Shown in pieces: positions 8,124-14,849 of a DNA stretch of 16,814 bases. The notes below the pieces were generated by a model. That model did no database searches, was not told where the DNA came from, and saw only the letters and a program-made list of their open reading frames with translations. The translations under genes and the position numbers were made by a program. The first letter of the stretch is position 1, and the number at the start of each line of letters is the position of its first letter. The DNA lies in the NCBI GenBank assembly GCA_023434095.1, contig JAEYTJ010000220.1, positions 1 to 16,814 on the forward strand, read 5' to 3'. This DNA is from Pseudomonadota bacterium (GTDB lineage: Bacteria; Pseudomonadota; Alphaproteobacteria; Rhizobiales; Xanthobacteraceae).

Positions 8124-8160
8124 GGCGCCTCCCGCCATCCGGCGTTACGCACAAGCCGCC

Positions 8161-8179
8161 CGGCGGACTAGTCCCGCCG
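8161..8179. terminator. Dyad after the MoxR operon, possible terminator or operator
   Basis: An almost perfect palindrome, CGGCGGAC-TA-GTCCCGCCG with one extra C, starts 38 bases after the stop of the 690-aa protein and ends 47 bases before the reductase gene. A GC-rich hairpin at this place could end the operon transcript, but no run of T follows on either strand. It could equally be an operator for the downstream gene. The dyad is observed; the role is inference. Confidence 0.3.
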
Positions 8180-8225
8180 CCCGCGACCGGTCATGGTTGT
8201 GCGCCAACGACTCGGAGCGCCCCGC

Positions 8226-8750
8226 ATGACCCCTGTCCGTGGCTTCATCGCCGCCAGCCTCGATGGCTACATCGCCGACCGCGACGGCAATCTCGACTGG
8301 CTGACCCCGTTCGACGGTGTCGATTCCGGCTATGCCGCCTTCATCGCCGAGATCGCCACCGTGGTGATGGGGCGCGCCACCTATGAGGCCGTCCGCGTCC
8401 TGCCGGGCGGCTGGCCCTATGCCGGAAGGCGCGGGCTCGTCCTCACCTCGCGCCCGCTGCCGGATGCTCCAGTAGGGGTGGAAGCCTGGACGGAAGGCGT
8501 GCCGGCGCTGATCGACCATGTGCGGACGCAGGGGGACGGCGCCGCCTGGGTGGTCGGCGGCGGCGCGCTGCAGGCGGCATTCCTCGCCGCCGGCGCGCTC
8601 GACCGGCTGGACCTGTTCGTCATTCCCGTGCTGCTCGGCGGCGGCATCCCGCTGTTTCCGCCGGATGTCACGCCTGCCCGCCGGCTGGCGCTGGAAGAGA
8701 CGGAGCGCTATTCCAACGGCATGGTGCGGTTGCGCTACGCGCTTTCCTGA
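8226..8750 (+). CDS. Dihydrofolate reductase family protein (RibD C-terminal-like)
   Basis: A 174-aa protein of the DHFR/RibD C-terminal superfamily (YwjB/YyaP type), NAD(P)H-dependent reductases of mostly unknown substrate. The conserved elements are FIAASLDGYIADRDGNLDWL near the N-terminus, VVMGRATYEAV (the MGRxTYE motif), VLTSRPLPD, WVVGGGALQAAFLAAGALDRLDL (nucleotide-binding GGG), and FVIPVLLGGGIPLFPP. Length is normal for the family. The ATG at 8226 gives the family N-terminus (MTPVRGFIAASLDG) and has GGAG about ten bases upstream; an in-frame ATG at 8193 would add 11 unsupported residues. It is a single gene, convergent with the downstream GNAT gene, sharing the last 16 bases. It is unlikely to be the folate-pathway FolA, because it carries the RibD-like GGG signature. 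Confidence 0.9.
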   Translation: MTPVRGFIAASLDGYIADRDGNLDWLTPFDGVDSGYAAFIAEIATVVMGRATYEAVRVLPGGWPYAGRRGLVLTSRPLPDAPVGVEAWTEGVPALIDHVRTQGDGAAWVVGGGALQAAFLAAGALDRLDLFVIPVLLGGGIPLFPPDVTPARRLALEETERYSNGMVRLRYALS

Positions 8751-9274
8751 ACCGCCGTCGCGAACGCCTTCTTCACCGGCCCACGCACCTCCTCGGGCGG
8801 CGTCGCGTCAAGCGGGCACACCAGCACCCGCGCCGGGTCCACCGGGCCCGGCAGGCTCACCTGCCCGCGGGGCACGCGCTGGAATCCCATGCGGCCGTAA
8901 TAGGGCTCGTCGCCCACCAGCAGCACCGCCCGCGCCGCGCCTTCCGCGCCCAGAGCGGCCTTCGCCGCCTCCAGCGCCCGCTCCACCAGCCGCCGGCCGA
9001 TGCCGTGCGAGCGGAAGGGCGGCTCCACGGTGAGCGGGCCGAGCAGCAGCGCCGGCAGCGCGCCGATGACGATCGGCGTCAGCCGCACCGAGCCCACCAG
9101 CATCGTGCCGATGGAGGCGGTGAAGGAAAGGTCCAGCCGGTGCGGGTTGTTCTCCCGCAGCCGGAAGGCGGTGCGGGCATAGCGGCCGGGCCCGAAGGTG
9201 CGGGCGATCAGGCGTTCGATGGCGGCGTCGTCGCCGGGCGTTTCAGGCAGCAGGGAAATGGAAAGCTCGGTCAT
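8735..9274 (-). CDS. GNAT N-acetyltransferase, YhbS-like
   Basis: A 179-aa GNAT-fold acetyltransferase of the YhbS type. The acetyl-CoA-binding motif A is visible as LLGPLTVEPPFRSHGIGRRLVERALEAA (RxxGxGxxL, about residues 77-104). It is followed by AVLLVGDEPYYGRMGFQRVP, the YYxxxGF pattern typical of the YhbS group. The substrate is unknown. The ATG is at 9272-9274. The last 16 bases overlap the end of the reductase gene on the opposite strand, so the two transcripts are convergent. It is transcribed away from a second, unrelated GNAT gene starting at 9514; the 239 bases between them are GC-rich and show no gene or clear promoter. Family call firm. Confidence 0.9.
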   Translation of the reverse strand: MTELSISLLPETPGDDAAIERLIARTFGPGRYARTAFRLRENNPHRLDLSFTASIGTMLVGSVRLTPIVIGALPALLLGPLTVEPPFRSHGIGRRLVERALEAAKAALGAEGAARAVLLVGDEPYYGRMGFQRVPRGQVSLPGPVDPARVLVCPLDATPPEEVRGPVKKAFATAVQESA

Positions 9275-9513
9275 CGGGGCTCTCGGCGCTCAGGGTCGGC
9301 GGTTCGCCGCACCGAGCGGCCGTGGATCACGGCCGCCGGCGGGGGCAGGCGGGCAGGCACGCGCGCGCAAAGGCGCGGGCTCGCTCGTCTCGTCGTCGCT
9401 GGGCCGGCAACCGGAACATCGGGCTTTCCTCGATCGGACGCGCCCGATAGCACGGACGGCGCGCGAGGTCGAGCGTTGCCGGGCCTGCCCGCCATGGATT
9501 AGCTTCCACCATC

Positions 9514-10041
9514 ATGACCCCGCCCGACATCCGCCCCCTCGGCCCCGACACCGCCACCATCGACGCCCTCGCCGACCTGCTCGTCGCGACGGTCGCGCAG
9601 GGCGGCTCGGTCGGCTTCATGCACCCGGTGGCGCCGGAGAAGGCCGCCGCCTTCGCCCGCGCCAGCCTGGAGGCGGCGGAGCGGGGGGAGCGCCTCGTCT
9701 TCGGAGCCTTCGTCGACGGCGCGCTCGCCAGCACGGTGACGCTGCTGCTCGCTCTGCCGGAAAACCAGCCGCACCGCGCCGAGATCGCCAAGATGATGAC
9801 CGCCCCCGCCTTTCGCGGCCGCGGCCTCGCCCGCGCTCTGCTCGGTGAGGCGGAACGGGAGGCGGCGGCGCGCGGGCGCACCCTTCTGGTGCTCGACACC
9901 GCCGAGCAGGAAGGCGCCGCCGGGCTCTATGAGCGCTGCGGCTTTACCCGTGTCGGCGCCATCCCCGATTTCGCGCTCAAGCCGCATGGCGGGCTCACCG
10001 CGACACTGCTCTATGTGAAGCGCCTCGCCCCCGCTGGCTGA
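9514..10041 (+). CDS. GNAT family N-acetyltransferase
   Basis: A 175-aa GNAT acetyltransferase. The acetyl-CoA site is MMTAPAFRGRGLARALLGEAEREAAARG (RGRGLAxxL, about residues 95-120), followed by LLVLDTAEQEGAAGLYERCGFTRVGAIPDFAL, the usual LYxxxGF motif and strand. The family also includes antibiotic and amino-acid acetyltransferases, but nothing here fixes the substrate. It differs in sequence from the YhbS-like gene on its left, so the two are not a duplicate pair. The ATG at 9514 has only a weak ribosome-binding sequence upstream, and no better start appears downstream before conserved sequence begins. It is probably monocistronic, with 108 bases to the next gene. Confidence 0.88.
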   Translation: MTPPDIRPLGPDTATIDALADLLVATVAQGGSVGFMHPVAPEKAAAFARASLEAAERGERLVFGAFVDGALASTVTLLLALPENQPHRAEIAKMMTAPAFRGRGLARALLGEAEREAAARGRTLLVLDTAEQEGAAGLYERCGFTRVGAIPDFALKPHGGLTATLLYVKRLAPAG

Positions 10042-10149
10042 AGAATTCAACGGCATCCGCGCAAGACCGCCCTGCCCGGCCTGCAAACGGGAAAGCTGGC
10101 CTCGCCCGCCCGTCGCCCTATTGTCAGCCGCTCACAGGGAGAGACGCGC

Positions 10150-11118
10150 ATGGGACTGCTGGTCGAGGGCAAGTGGGTCGACAAATGGTACGACACCAAG
10201 AGCACGGGCGGGCGCTTCGTGCGCACCACCACGAGCTTCCGCAACTGGATCACGCCCGACGGCGCCCCCGGCCCTTCCGGTGAAGGCGGCTTTCCCGCCG
10301 AGGCGGGGCGCTACCATCTCTATGTCTCGCTCGCCTGCCCCTGGGCACACCGCACCCTCATCATGCGGGCGCTGAAGGGGCTCGAGGACGTCATCTCCGT
10401 CTCGGTGGTGGACCCGTTCATGGGCGACGAAGGCTGGGTCTTCGCCGACCACGCCGCCCGCCGCAGCGAGGGCGCCACCACCGATGCCGTGCTCGGCAAG
10501 CAGCGGCTCTACGAGGTGTACCTCGCCGCCGACCCCGCCTATTCCGGCCGCGTCACCGTGCCGGTGCTTTGGGACAAGACGCGCGGCACTGTTGTCAGCA
10601 ACGAGTCGGCGGAGATCATCCGCATGCTCAACTCGGCCTTCGGCGCCTTCACCGAGGACCGGCACGACTACTACCCCGCCGCCCGGCGCGACGAGATCGA
10701 CGCGCTGAACGCGCGCGTCTACGACGCGGTGAACAACGGCGTCTACAAGGCCGGCTTCGCCACCGCGCAGGAGGCCTATGAGGAGGCCGTCACCGCCCTG
10801 TTCGCCGAACTCGACGCGCTGGAGGCGCGGCTGGACGGCCAAAGCTGGCTGATGGGCGCCGGCCTCACCGAGGCCGATATCCGCCTGTTCACCACGCTGA
10901 TCCGCTTCGACCCGGTCTATGTCGGACACTTCAAGTGCAACATCCGCCGGATTTTCGACTACCCGAACCTGTCGCGCTATGTGAAGGCCTTCTACGCCTT
11001 GCCCGGCGTCGCGGACACGGTGAACCTCACCCACATCAAGCGGCACTATTACGAGAGCCACAAGACCATCAACCCAACGGGCGTGGTGCCGGTGGGGCCG
11101 GAGGTGTGGTGGGGGTGA
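10150..11118 (+). CDS. Glutathione S-transferase, Xi class (glutathionyl-hydroquinone reductase)
   Basis: A 322-aa protein matching glutathionyl-hydroquinone reductases (YqjG/PcpF family), which reduce glutathionyl-hydroquinones with glutathione through a catalytic Cys. The key site LACPWAHR places that Cys at residue 63 in an N-terminal thioredoxin-like fold. The family-typical VPVLWDKTRGTVVSNESAEIIRMLN follows (about 138-162), then a helical C-terminal domain with NNGVYKAGFATAQEAYEEAV, MGAGLTEADIRLFTTLIRFDPVY and HFKCNIRRIFDYPNL. The C-terminus has the usual HYYESHKTINPTGVVPVGP. Length is normal (about 320-330). The ATG has AGGGAGAG just upstream (10136-10143). It is cytosolic and probably has its own promoter. 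The DUF2188 unit starts 71 bases further on and is likely a separate transcript. Confidence 0.95.
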   Translation: MGLLVEGKWVDKWYDTKSTGGRFVRTTTSFRNWITPDGAPGPSGEGGFPAEAGRYHLYVSLACPWAHRTLIMRALKGLEDVISVSVVDPFMGDEGWVFADHAARRSEGATTDAVLGKQRLYEVYLAADPAYSGRVTVPVLWDKTRGTVVSNESAEIIRMLNSAFGAFTEDRHDYYPAARRDEIDALNARVYDAVNNGVYKAGFATAQEAYEEAVTALFAELDALEARLDGQSWLMGAGLTEADIRLFTTLIRFDPVYVGHFKCNIRRIFDYPNLSRYVKAFYALPGVADTVNLTHIKRHYYESHKTINPTGVVPVGPEVWWG

Positions 11119-11189
11119 ATCGGTTGCGCGACAGGACCGACGGCCTATATTCGGATCATCGAGGCGGCGTCATCGGGACCATCGACACC

Positions 11190-11414
11190 ATGACCGGCAA
11201 ATCCCAGCACGTGGCCCCGCGCGGCGGCAAATGGATCGTGCGCACCTCCGGGGCTGCCCGCGCCAGCGCCAGCTTCCCTACCCGGCAGGAAGCCGTCGCG
11301 CGCGCGCGTTCCATCGCCAAGGAGCGCGGCACCGAGCTTTATATCCACGGCACCGACGGCCGCATCCGCGAGCGGACGTCGTATGGCAAGGATGCCCCTC
11401 CACCCAAGGGGTGA
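11190..11414 (+). CDS. DUF2188 domain-containing protein
   Basis: A 74-aa basic protein that is almost entirely one DUF2188 domain. It reads HVAPRGGKWIVRTSGAARASASFPTRQEAVARARSIAKERGTELYIHG, followed by GTDGRIRERTSYGKDAPP, the family's usual DGRI-xxxxSYG tail. The domain is small and common; its biochemical role is not known, and it is often found with stress or conflict-linked genes. I chose the ATG at 11190 because it gives the normal family length; a GTG at 11115 in the same frame overlaps the GST gene's end and is less likely. Its TGA (11412-11414) is three bases before the TTG start of the next gene, so the two are almost certainly translated together. Confidence 0.8.
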   Translation: MTGKSQHVAPRGGKWIVRTSGAARASASFPTRQEAVARARSIAKERGTELYIHGTDGRIRERTSYGKDAPPPKG

Positions 11415-11417
11415 TGC

Positions 11418-12044
11418 TTGCCGGATTTCACCAGAAGCGTGTTCATCAACTGCCCGTTCGACAAGCAGTTCGAACCGATCCTGCAATCGATTCTGTTCTG
11501 CGTGGTCTATCTCGGCTTCACACCGCGGATCGCCACCGAGAGTGCCGATTCCGGCGCGGTGCGGCTCGAAAAGATCAGGCGACTGGTTTTCGAAGCCCAG
11601 TATTCGATCCACGATCTCAGCCGCATTCAAGCGCGCCGCAAGGGTGAACACTTCCGGCTCAACATGCCGTTCGAGTTGGGGCTCGACTATGGTTGCCGGC
11701 AATTCGCCGGCGAGGGGCGCGCCGCCAAGAAGATCCTCATCCTCGAAGAAAAGCCCTACCGCTATCAGGCCGCGATCTCCGACCTCGCCGGTTGCGACAT
11801 CCAGGCCCACGGCGCTGATTTCTCGATAGCGATGCGCAAGGTCCGCAATTGGCTGGTAAGCGAAAGCCACATCGCCGCCGACGGCGCCGCGCGCATTCTC
11901 GATGCCTATACCGACTTCCAGGGCTGGTACTATGAAGAGCAGCGCCAGGCCGGCTTCTCCGACGCCGACATCCAGGACTACCCTACCCGGGAACTGCTCG
12001 GCGCCATGACGGACTGGATGGCGCGCGGGCGCCCGGTGGTGTGA
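11418..12044 (+). CDS. Uncharacterised protein with TIR/nucleoside-deoxyribosyltransferase-like motifs
   Basis: A 208-aa protein. I recognise a recurrent bacterial family by FINCPFDKQFEPIL (9-22), GFTPRIATESADSGAVRLEKI (33-53), QYSIHDLSRIQ (61-71) and RLNMPFELGLDYGCRQF (80-96). The order of a first strand ending FINxPFD, an Asp after strand 3 (D66) and ELG (E86) resembles the TIR/N-deoxyribosyltransferase superfamily, where that Glu attacks or polarises the N-glycosidic bond. An NAD- or nucleotide-cleaving role is therefore possible, but it is inference. Residues 95-208 are predicted soluble, with an Arg/Glu-rich tail. The start is TTG at 11418 with AAGGGG (11406-11411) six bases before it. 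It is directly behind the DUF2188 gene (gap 3 bases) and convergent with pmtA (gap 3 bases). Confidence 0.65.
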   Translation: MPDFTRSVFINCPFDKQFEPILQSILFCVVYLGFTPRIATESADSGAVRLEKIRRLVFEAQYSIHDLSRIQARRKGEHFRLNMPFELGLDYGCRQFAGEGRAAKKILILEEKPYRYQAAISDLAGCDIQAHGADFSIAMRKVRNWLVSESHIAADGAARILDAYTDFQGWYYEEQRQAGFSDADIQDYPTRELLGAMTDWMARGRPVV

Positions 12045-12047
12045 TCC

Positions 12048-12731
12048 TCACCCCGCCAGCGCCACGCCCTCGCCGTTCCCGGCCATCTCCGCCTCTGCGC
12101 GCTTCCTGAAGCGCACCAGCGTGTACATGCCCAGCGCCACGTCGCGCTTGACCGGGAGTTCGACGGTGCCGTTGCGCACCGCCCAGTTGTGCAGCCGGGC
12201 GAACTGGAATTCCGGGCGCCAGCCGAGCTTGCGGGCGCGCCGCGCGAACCAGCGCTCGAACACGGCGCGCGGGCCGTCCTCGGCGCCGAGATGGTTCACC
12301 AGAATGATCTCGCCGCCCGGCTTCAGCACCCGGGCCATCTCGTCCAGCGTCTCTTCCGGGTGCGGCACCACGGTGATGACGAACTGCGCCATGACCACGT
12401 CGAAGGAATTGTCGGCGAAGCCCATATGCGCGCCGTCCATCAGGCACAGGCCCTCCACATGGGAGAGCCCCTCCTTCACCACCTTCTCATGCGCCTTGCG
12501 CAGCATGGGTTCGGAGATGTCGACGCCGACGACGCGGCTGGTGCGCTTGTAGGCGGGCAGCGCGAAACCGGTGCCGACGCCGAAATCGAGGATGCGCCCG
12601 CCGATCCTCTCCGCCGCCTGCAGCGCCGCCTTGCGGCCGGGCTCGAACACAGCCCCGAAGACGATATCGTAGATCGGCGCCCAGCCGGCATAGGCCTCTT
12701 GAACGGTGGCGTGATCGAGATCGGTCTTCAT
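12048..12731 (-). CDS. pmtA: Phosphatidylethanolamine N-methyltransferase, PmtA type
   Basis: A 227-aa class I SAM-dependent methyltransferase that matches the Rhodobacter/Sinorhizobium PmtA group, which converts phosphatidylethanolamine to phosphatidylcholine. Family features are AYAGWAPIYDIVFGAVFEPGRKAAL (13-37), motif I DFGVGTG (49-55), VVGVDISEPML (67-77), MDGAHMGFADNSFDVVMAQFVITVVPHPEETLDEMARVLKPGGEIILV, and the KLGWRPEFQF stretch. No membrane segment is present, which fits a soluble enzyme acting on the inner membrane. The ATG at 12729-12731 has AAGGGGG upstream; an in-frame ATG at 12824 gives 31 unconvincing residues. The upstream gap (150 bases to mnmA) carries a strong dyad. It is convergent with the gene ending at 12044. 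PmtA is favoured over a general methyltransferase by the full pattern of conserved blocks. Confidence 0.88.
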   Translation of the reverse strand: MKTDLDHATVQEAYAGWAPIYDIVFGAVFEPGRKAALQAAERIGGRILDFGVGTGFALPAYKRTSRVVGVDISEPMLRKAHEKVVKEGLSHVEGLCLMDGAHMGFADNSFDVVMAQFVITVVPHPEETLDEMARVLKPGGEIILVNHLGAEDGPRAVFERWFARRARKLGWRPEFQFARLHNWAVRNGTVELPVKRDVALGMYTLVRFRKRAEAEMAGNGEGVALAG

Positions 12732-12833
12732 GCGGTCCCCCTTCGGCAGCCCCGGGCCGGCGCGCCCATTCCCTGCAGCCTTCCCGCGACGCGAAGGGCC
12801 TGCAGCTTCCTGATCTTGGAGCACTTTCTTATC

Positions 12834-12855
12834 GATCCGGTGAATTCACCTGATC
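12834..12855. promoter_or_regulatory. Extended palindrome upstream of pmtA
   Basis: A perfect 12-bp palindrome, GGTGAATTCACC (12839-12850), is flanked on both sides by one mismatched base and then GATC (12834-12837 and 12852-12855). The result is a 22-bp dyad with a single mismatched position per arm. It is centred about 113 bases upstream of the pmtA ATG, in the only gap between mnmA and pmtA. Such a symmetric site fits a homodimeric regulator. A TTGACG lies nearby on the minus strand (12875-12880), but I could not find a matching -10 at a normal distance. The dyad is seen directly; the regulatory role is inferred. Confidence 0.55.
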
Positions 12856-12881
12856 GGAAAGCACCCTAACGTAACGTCAAC

Positions 12882-14069
12882 TCAGGCCGAACGTGCCATC
12901 ATGTCCACGTCACGTGTCAGTGTAGTGAACGGAGCCGCCGGGCGGCGGATCACCCCGCCGCCGAGCATGCGGGTGCCGGCCTCGCCATCCTCGTAGAACA
13001 CGCAGGCCTGCCCCGGCGCCACGCCCTCCTCGATGCCGTGCAGCCGCACCTCGACGCCGCCGCCTTCCGCCGGGGCGAGATGGCCGGGCACCGGCGCGCG
13101 GGCGGAGCGCACCTTCACGAAAAGCTCGCGCTCGCGCGCCGCCGCCTGTTCCAGCGTTTCCTCGCCGAGCCAGTTCACCTCGTCGATGCGGATGGCGGAA
13201 ACCCCGAGCGCCGCGCGCGGGCCCACCACCACCTGCCGGCGGGCGGCATCGATGCCGACGACATAGAGCGGCTCGGAAGAGGCGATGCCCAGCCCCTTGC
13301 GCTGGCCGATGGTGAAGCGCATCACCCCGGCATGCCGGCCCAGCACACGCCCGTCGAGATGCACGATCTCGCCCGGCTCCGCCGCTTCGGGGCGCAGTTT
13401 CTCGACGATGGCGGTGTAGTGCCCGTTCGGCACGAAGCAGATGTCCTGGCTGTCCGGCTTGTCCGCCACCTTCAGCCCGAAACCCTCGGCCAGCGCCCGC
13501 ACTTCCGGCTTGGTGGTCTCGCCAAGCGGAAAGCGCAGCATGTCGATCTGCGCCTGGGTGGTGGCGTAGAGGAAATAGCTCTGGTCGCGGCTCTCGTCGA
13601 GCGGGCGGAACAGCCCGCGCCGCCCACCTTCCAACGCCCGGCTCGCCACATAATGGCCGGTGGCGAGGATATCGGCGCCGAGGTCGCGCGCGGTTTCCAG
13701 AAGATCGCGAAACTTCACCGTGCGGTTGCAGTCGACGCAAGGGATGGGCGTCTCGCCCGCCGCATAGGCATCGGCGAAACGCTCGATCACCGCGTGACGG
13801 AAGCGGCTCTCATAGTCGAGCACGTAATGGGGAATGCCGAGCTTCTCCGCCACCGTGCGGGCGTCGTAGATGTCCTGACCGGCGCAGCACGCCCCGGGGC
13901 GATGGTGCATCGCCTCGCCATGGTCGTAGAGCTGCAGCGTCACGCCGACCACGTCATAGCCCGCCTGCGCGTAGAGCGCGGCGACGACGGAGGAATCCAC
14001 GCCGCCCGACATCGCGACCACGACGCGCGTCTGGCTGGGGGCTCGGTCGGTGTCGTCGAGGCGGATCAT
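12882..14069 (-). CDS. mnmA: tRNA-specific 2-thiouridylase MnmA
   Basis: A 395-aa protein that thiolates U34 of tRNA Lys/Glu/Gln to 2-thiouridine, using ATP to adenylate the base. The PP-loop SGGVDSS is at 21-27. The conserved PCVDCNRTVKF (110-120) carries the first catalytic Cys (C114, the one before Asn), and DSQDICFVPNG (206-216) the second (C211). LATGHYVAS, DQSYFLYATTQAQ and FTIGQRKGLGI are also typical. The C-terminal beta domain is complete. Length is longer than the E. coli enzyme by an N-terminal extension of about 10 residues (MIRLDDTDRAPSQTR), which is common in Rhizobiales. It is divergent from sciP across an AT-rich intergenic region with a putative promoter at about 14118-14148. 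Confidence 0.97.
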   Translation of the reverse strand: MIRLDDTDRAPSQTRVVVAMSGGVDSSVVAALYAQAGYDVVGVTLQLYDHGEAMHHRPGACCAGQDIYDARTVAEKLGIPHYVLDYESRFRHAVIERFADAYAAGETPIPCVDCNRTVKFRDLLETARDLGADILATGHYVASRALEGGRRGLFRPLDESRDQSYFLYATTQAQIDMLRFPLGETTKPEVRALAEGFGLKVADKPDSQDICFVPNGHYTAIVEKLRPEAAEPGEIVHLDGRVLGRHAGVMRFTIGQRKGLGIASSEPLYVVGIDAARRQVVVGPRAALGVSAIRIDEVNWLGEETLEQAAARERELFVKVRSARAPVPGHLAPAEGGGVEVRLHGIEEGVAPGQACVFYEDGEAGTRMLGGGVIRRPAAPFTTLTRDVDMMARSA

Positions 14070-14117
14070 GGGGCGGGACTGGGACCGGGGACGGAAAAAA
14101 TTGGCGCGGTGCGTCGC

Positions 14118-14148
14118 ACTATATAGGGCACCTCGGCGATTTCATGAA
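14118..14148 (-). promoter_or_regulatory. mnmA: Putative promoter of mnmA
   Basis: Reading the minus strand, a TATATA (14125-14120) sits 17 bases after TTCATG (14148-14143). This gives a transcript start near 14112 and a leader of about 40 bases to the mnmA ATG. The -10 is good, while the -35 matches the consensus at only three positions. It lies in the 297-base divergent region between mnmA and sciP. The match is by eye and the role is inferred. Confidence 0.4.
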
Positions 14149-14253
14149 CCCTGCGGGGAGCGCGTTCCCGCCTGCGGTAACCCTTTCCTCCCGCGCGCCA
14201 CCCGCTACCATTGCCGTTGCGACACCAAAAGTAAACAAACTCCTTCGCAAATA

Positions 14254-14320
14254 TTAACGAAGCAGCAATCACTTAGCGCTCACGGAACGGTGATTCGCTT
14301 AGGAGAATATTTAAATCTCC
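14254..14320 (+). promoter_or_regulatory. sciP: AT-rich sciP upstream region with dyads and a GANTC site
   Basis: In contrast to the surrounding sequence, the row 14221-14280 has only 24 G or C of 60, and the next row 26 of 60. The region holds a GGAGA-N9-TCTCC dyad (14302-14320) around AT-rich bases. It also holds an AATCAC/GTGATT pair (14267-14272 and 14290-14295), one GATTC at 14292-14296 that fits the GANTC methylation site of CcrM, and TTAA half-sites at 14254-14257 and 14311-14314. CtrA boxes are TTAA-N7-TTAA; neither half-site has a good partner at that spacing, so I do not call a CtrA box. Regulatory use in the cell cycle is expected for sciP but unproven here. Confidence 0.45.
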
Positions 14321-14366
14321 AGCGTTATGCTTCACGCATTGGTCGTGTGTATTGAGTGAGTGAAAC

Positions 14367-14642
14367 ATGACAGAACCCTATCGCCCGAGGGTGAAGTATG
14401 TAATCGGGCCGGACGGAAGTCCGTTGACCATTGCCGATCTGCCCCCGCCGAACACCCGGCGCTGGGTCATCCGCCGCAAGGCGGAAGTCGTTGCCGCCGT
14501 CCGCGGCGGGCTCCTCAGCCTGGAGGAAGCCTGCAGCCGCTATACTTTGACCACGGAAGAATTCCTGTCCTGGCAGGCCTCCATCGACCGCCACGGCCTC
14601 GCCGGCCTGCGCACCACGCGCATCCAGCAGTACCGGCAGTAA
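14367..14642 (+). CDS. sciP: DUF1153 protein, SciP-like CtrA inhibitor
   Basis: A 91-aa protein matching SciP of Caulobacter along its length: PRVKYVIGPDGSPLTIADLPPPNTRRWVIRRKAEVVAAVRGGLLSLEEACSRYTLTTEEFLSWQ. Then comes HGLAGLRTTRIQQYRQ. In Caulobacter, SciP accumulates in swarmer cells and stops CtrA from activating its promoters by blocking RNA polymerase recruitment. The helix-turn-helix core is the RWVIRRKAEVVAAVRGGLLSLEEACSRYTL stretch (about 31-60). The ATG at 14367 matches the family N-terminus; the upstream GAGTGAG is a weak ribosome-binding sequence. It stands alone, divergent from mnmA, with an AT-rich control region. The family call is firm; that it inhibits CtrA here is inferred from Caulobacter. 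Confidence 0.93.
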   Translation: MTEPYRPRVKYVIGPDGSPLTIADLPPPNTRRWVIRRKAEVVAAVRGGLLSLEEACSRYTLTTEEFLSWQASIDRHGLAGLRTTRIQQYRQ

Positions 14643-14849
14643 CGGGGCGACGGCAGGGGATGTAACCCGCGCCGCCGCCCGACCACCTCTGGCGGCAGGA
14701 GTGGGGCGCCGACAGCCCGACCACGCCCAGACTGCCATCTCGTTTGCAGCTTCTTCCTACAGATGGAATGATGCCCGTTCCTATCGGCTCGCCTGTCTTC
14801 TTGTATTGGATGGCGGCATAGGAGTTGGTCACCACGCCGTCAGGTCGCC
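14643..14849. other. Intergenic stretch between sciP and the RNA methyltransferase
   Basis: This 207-base stretch shows no convincing gene. A GCCGCC/GGCGGC pair near 14670-14697 could form a hairpin after sciP, but no T-run follows. A looser inverted repeat, TCCTAT (14779-14784) with ATAGGA (14818-14823), reinforced by CGCC/GGCG inside it, lies just before the methyltransferase gene. These pairings are imperfect, and I assign no function. Base composition falls towards the right end, matching the lower-GC gene that follows. Confidence 0.4.

Noticed and set aside
5910..8138. A 742-codon open frame antisense to the 690-aa membrane protein
   Set aside because: It has biased composition and no domain, and crosses the palindromic repeat; the plus-strand gene has helices and fold-like motifs.
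9271..9513. Small Arg/Pro-rich frames between the two GNAT genes
   Set aside because: No family resemblance, no ribosome-binding sequence and biased composition; the stretch looks non-coding.
8735..10041. Two GNAT genes as a duplicated pair
   Set aside because: Their sequences are dissimilar outside the acetyl-CoA motif (YhbS-like versus LYERCGF type), so no recent duplication.
12776..12805. Hairpin (GCAG...CCTTC / GAAGG...CTGC) in the pmtA leader considered as a riboswitch
   Set aside because: It has only a short bulged stem and lacks the conserved elements of the SAM or other riboswitches I know, so I do not call one.
14254..14314. CtrA box upstream of sciP
   Set aside because: TTAA half-sites at 14254 and 14311 lack a partner TTAA at the seven-base spacing; the best partner (TTAG at 14299) is one base off.
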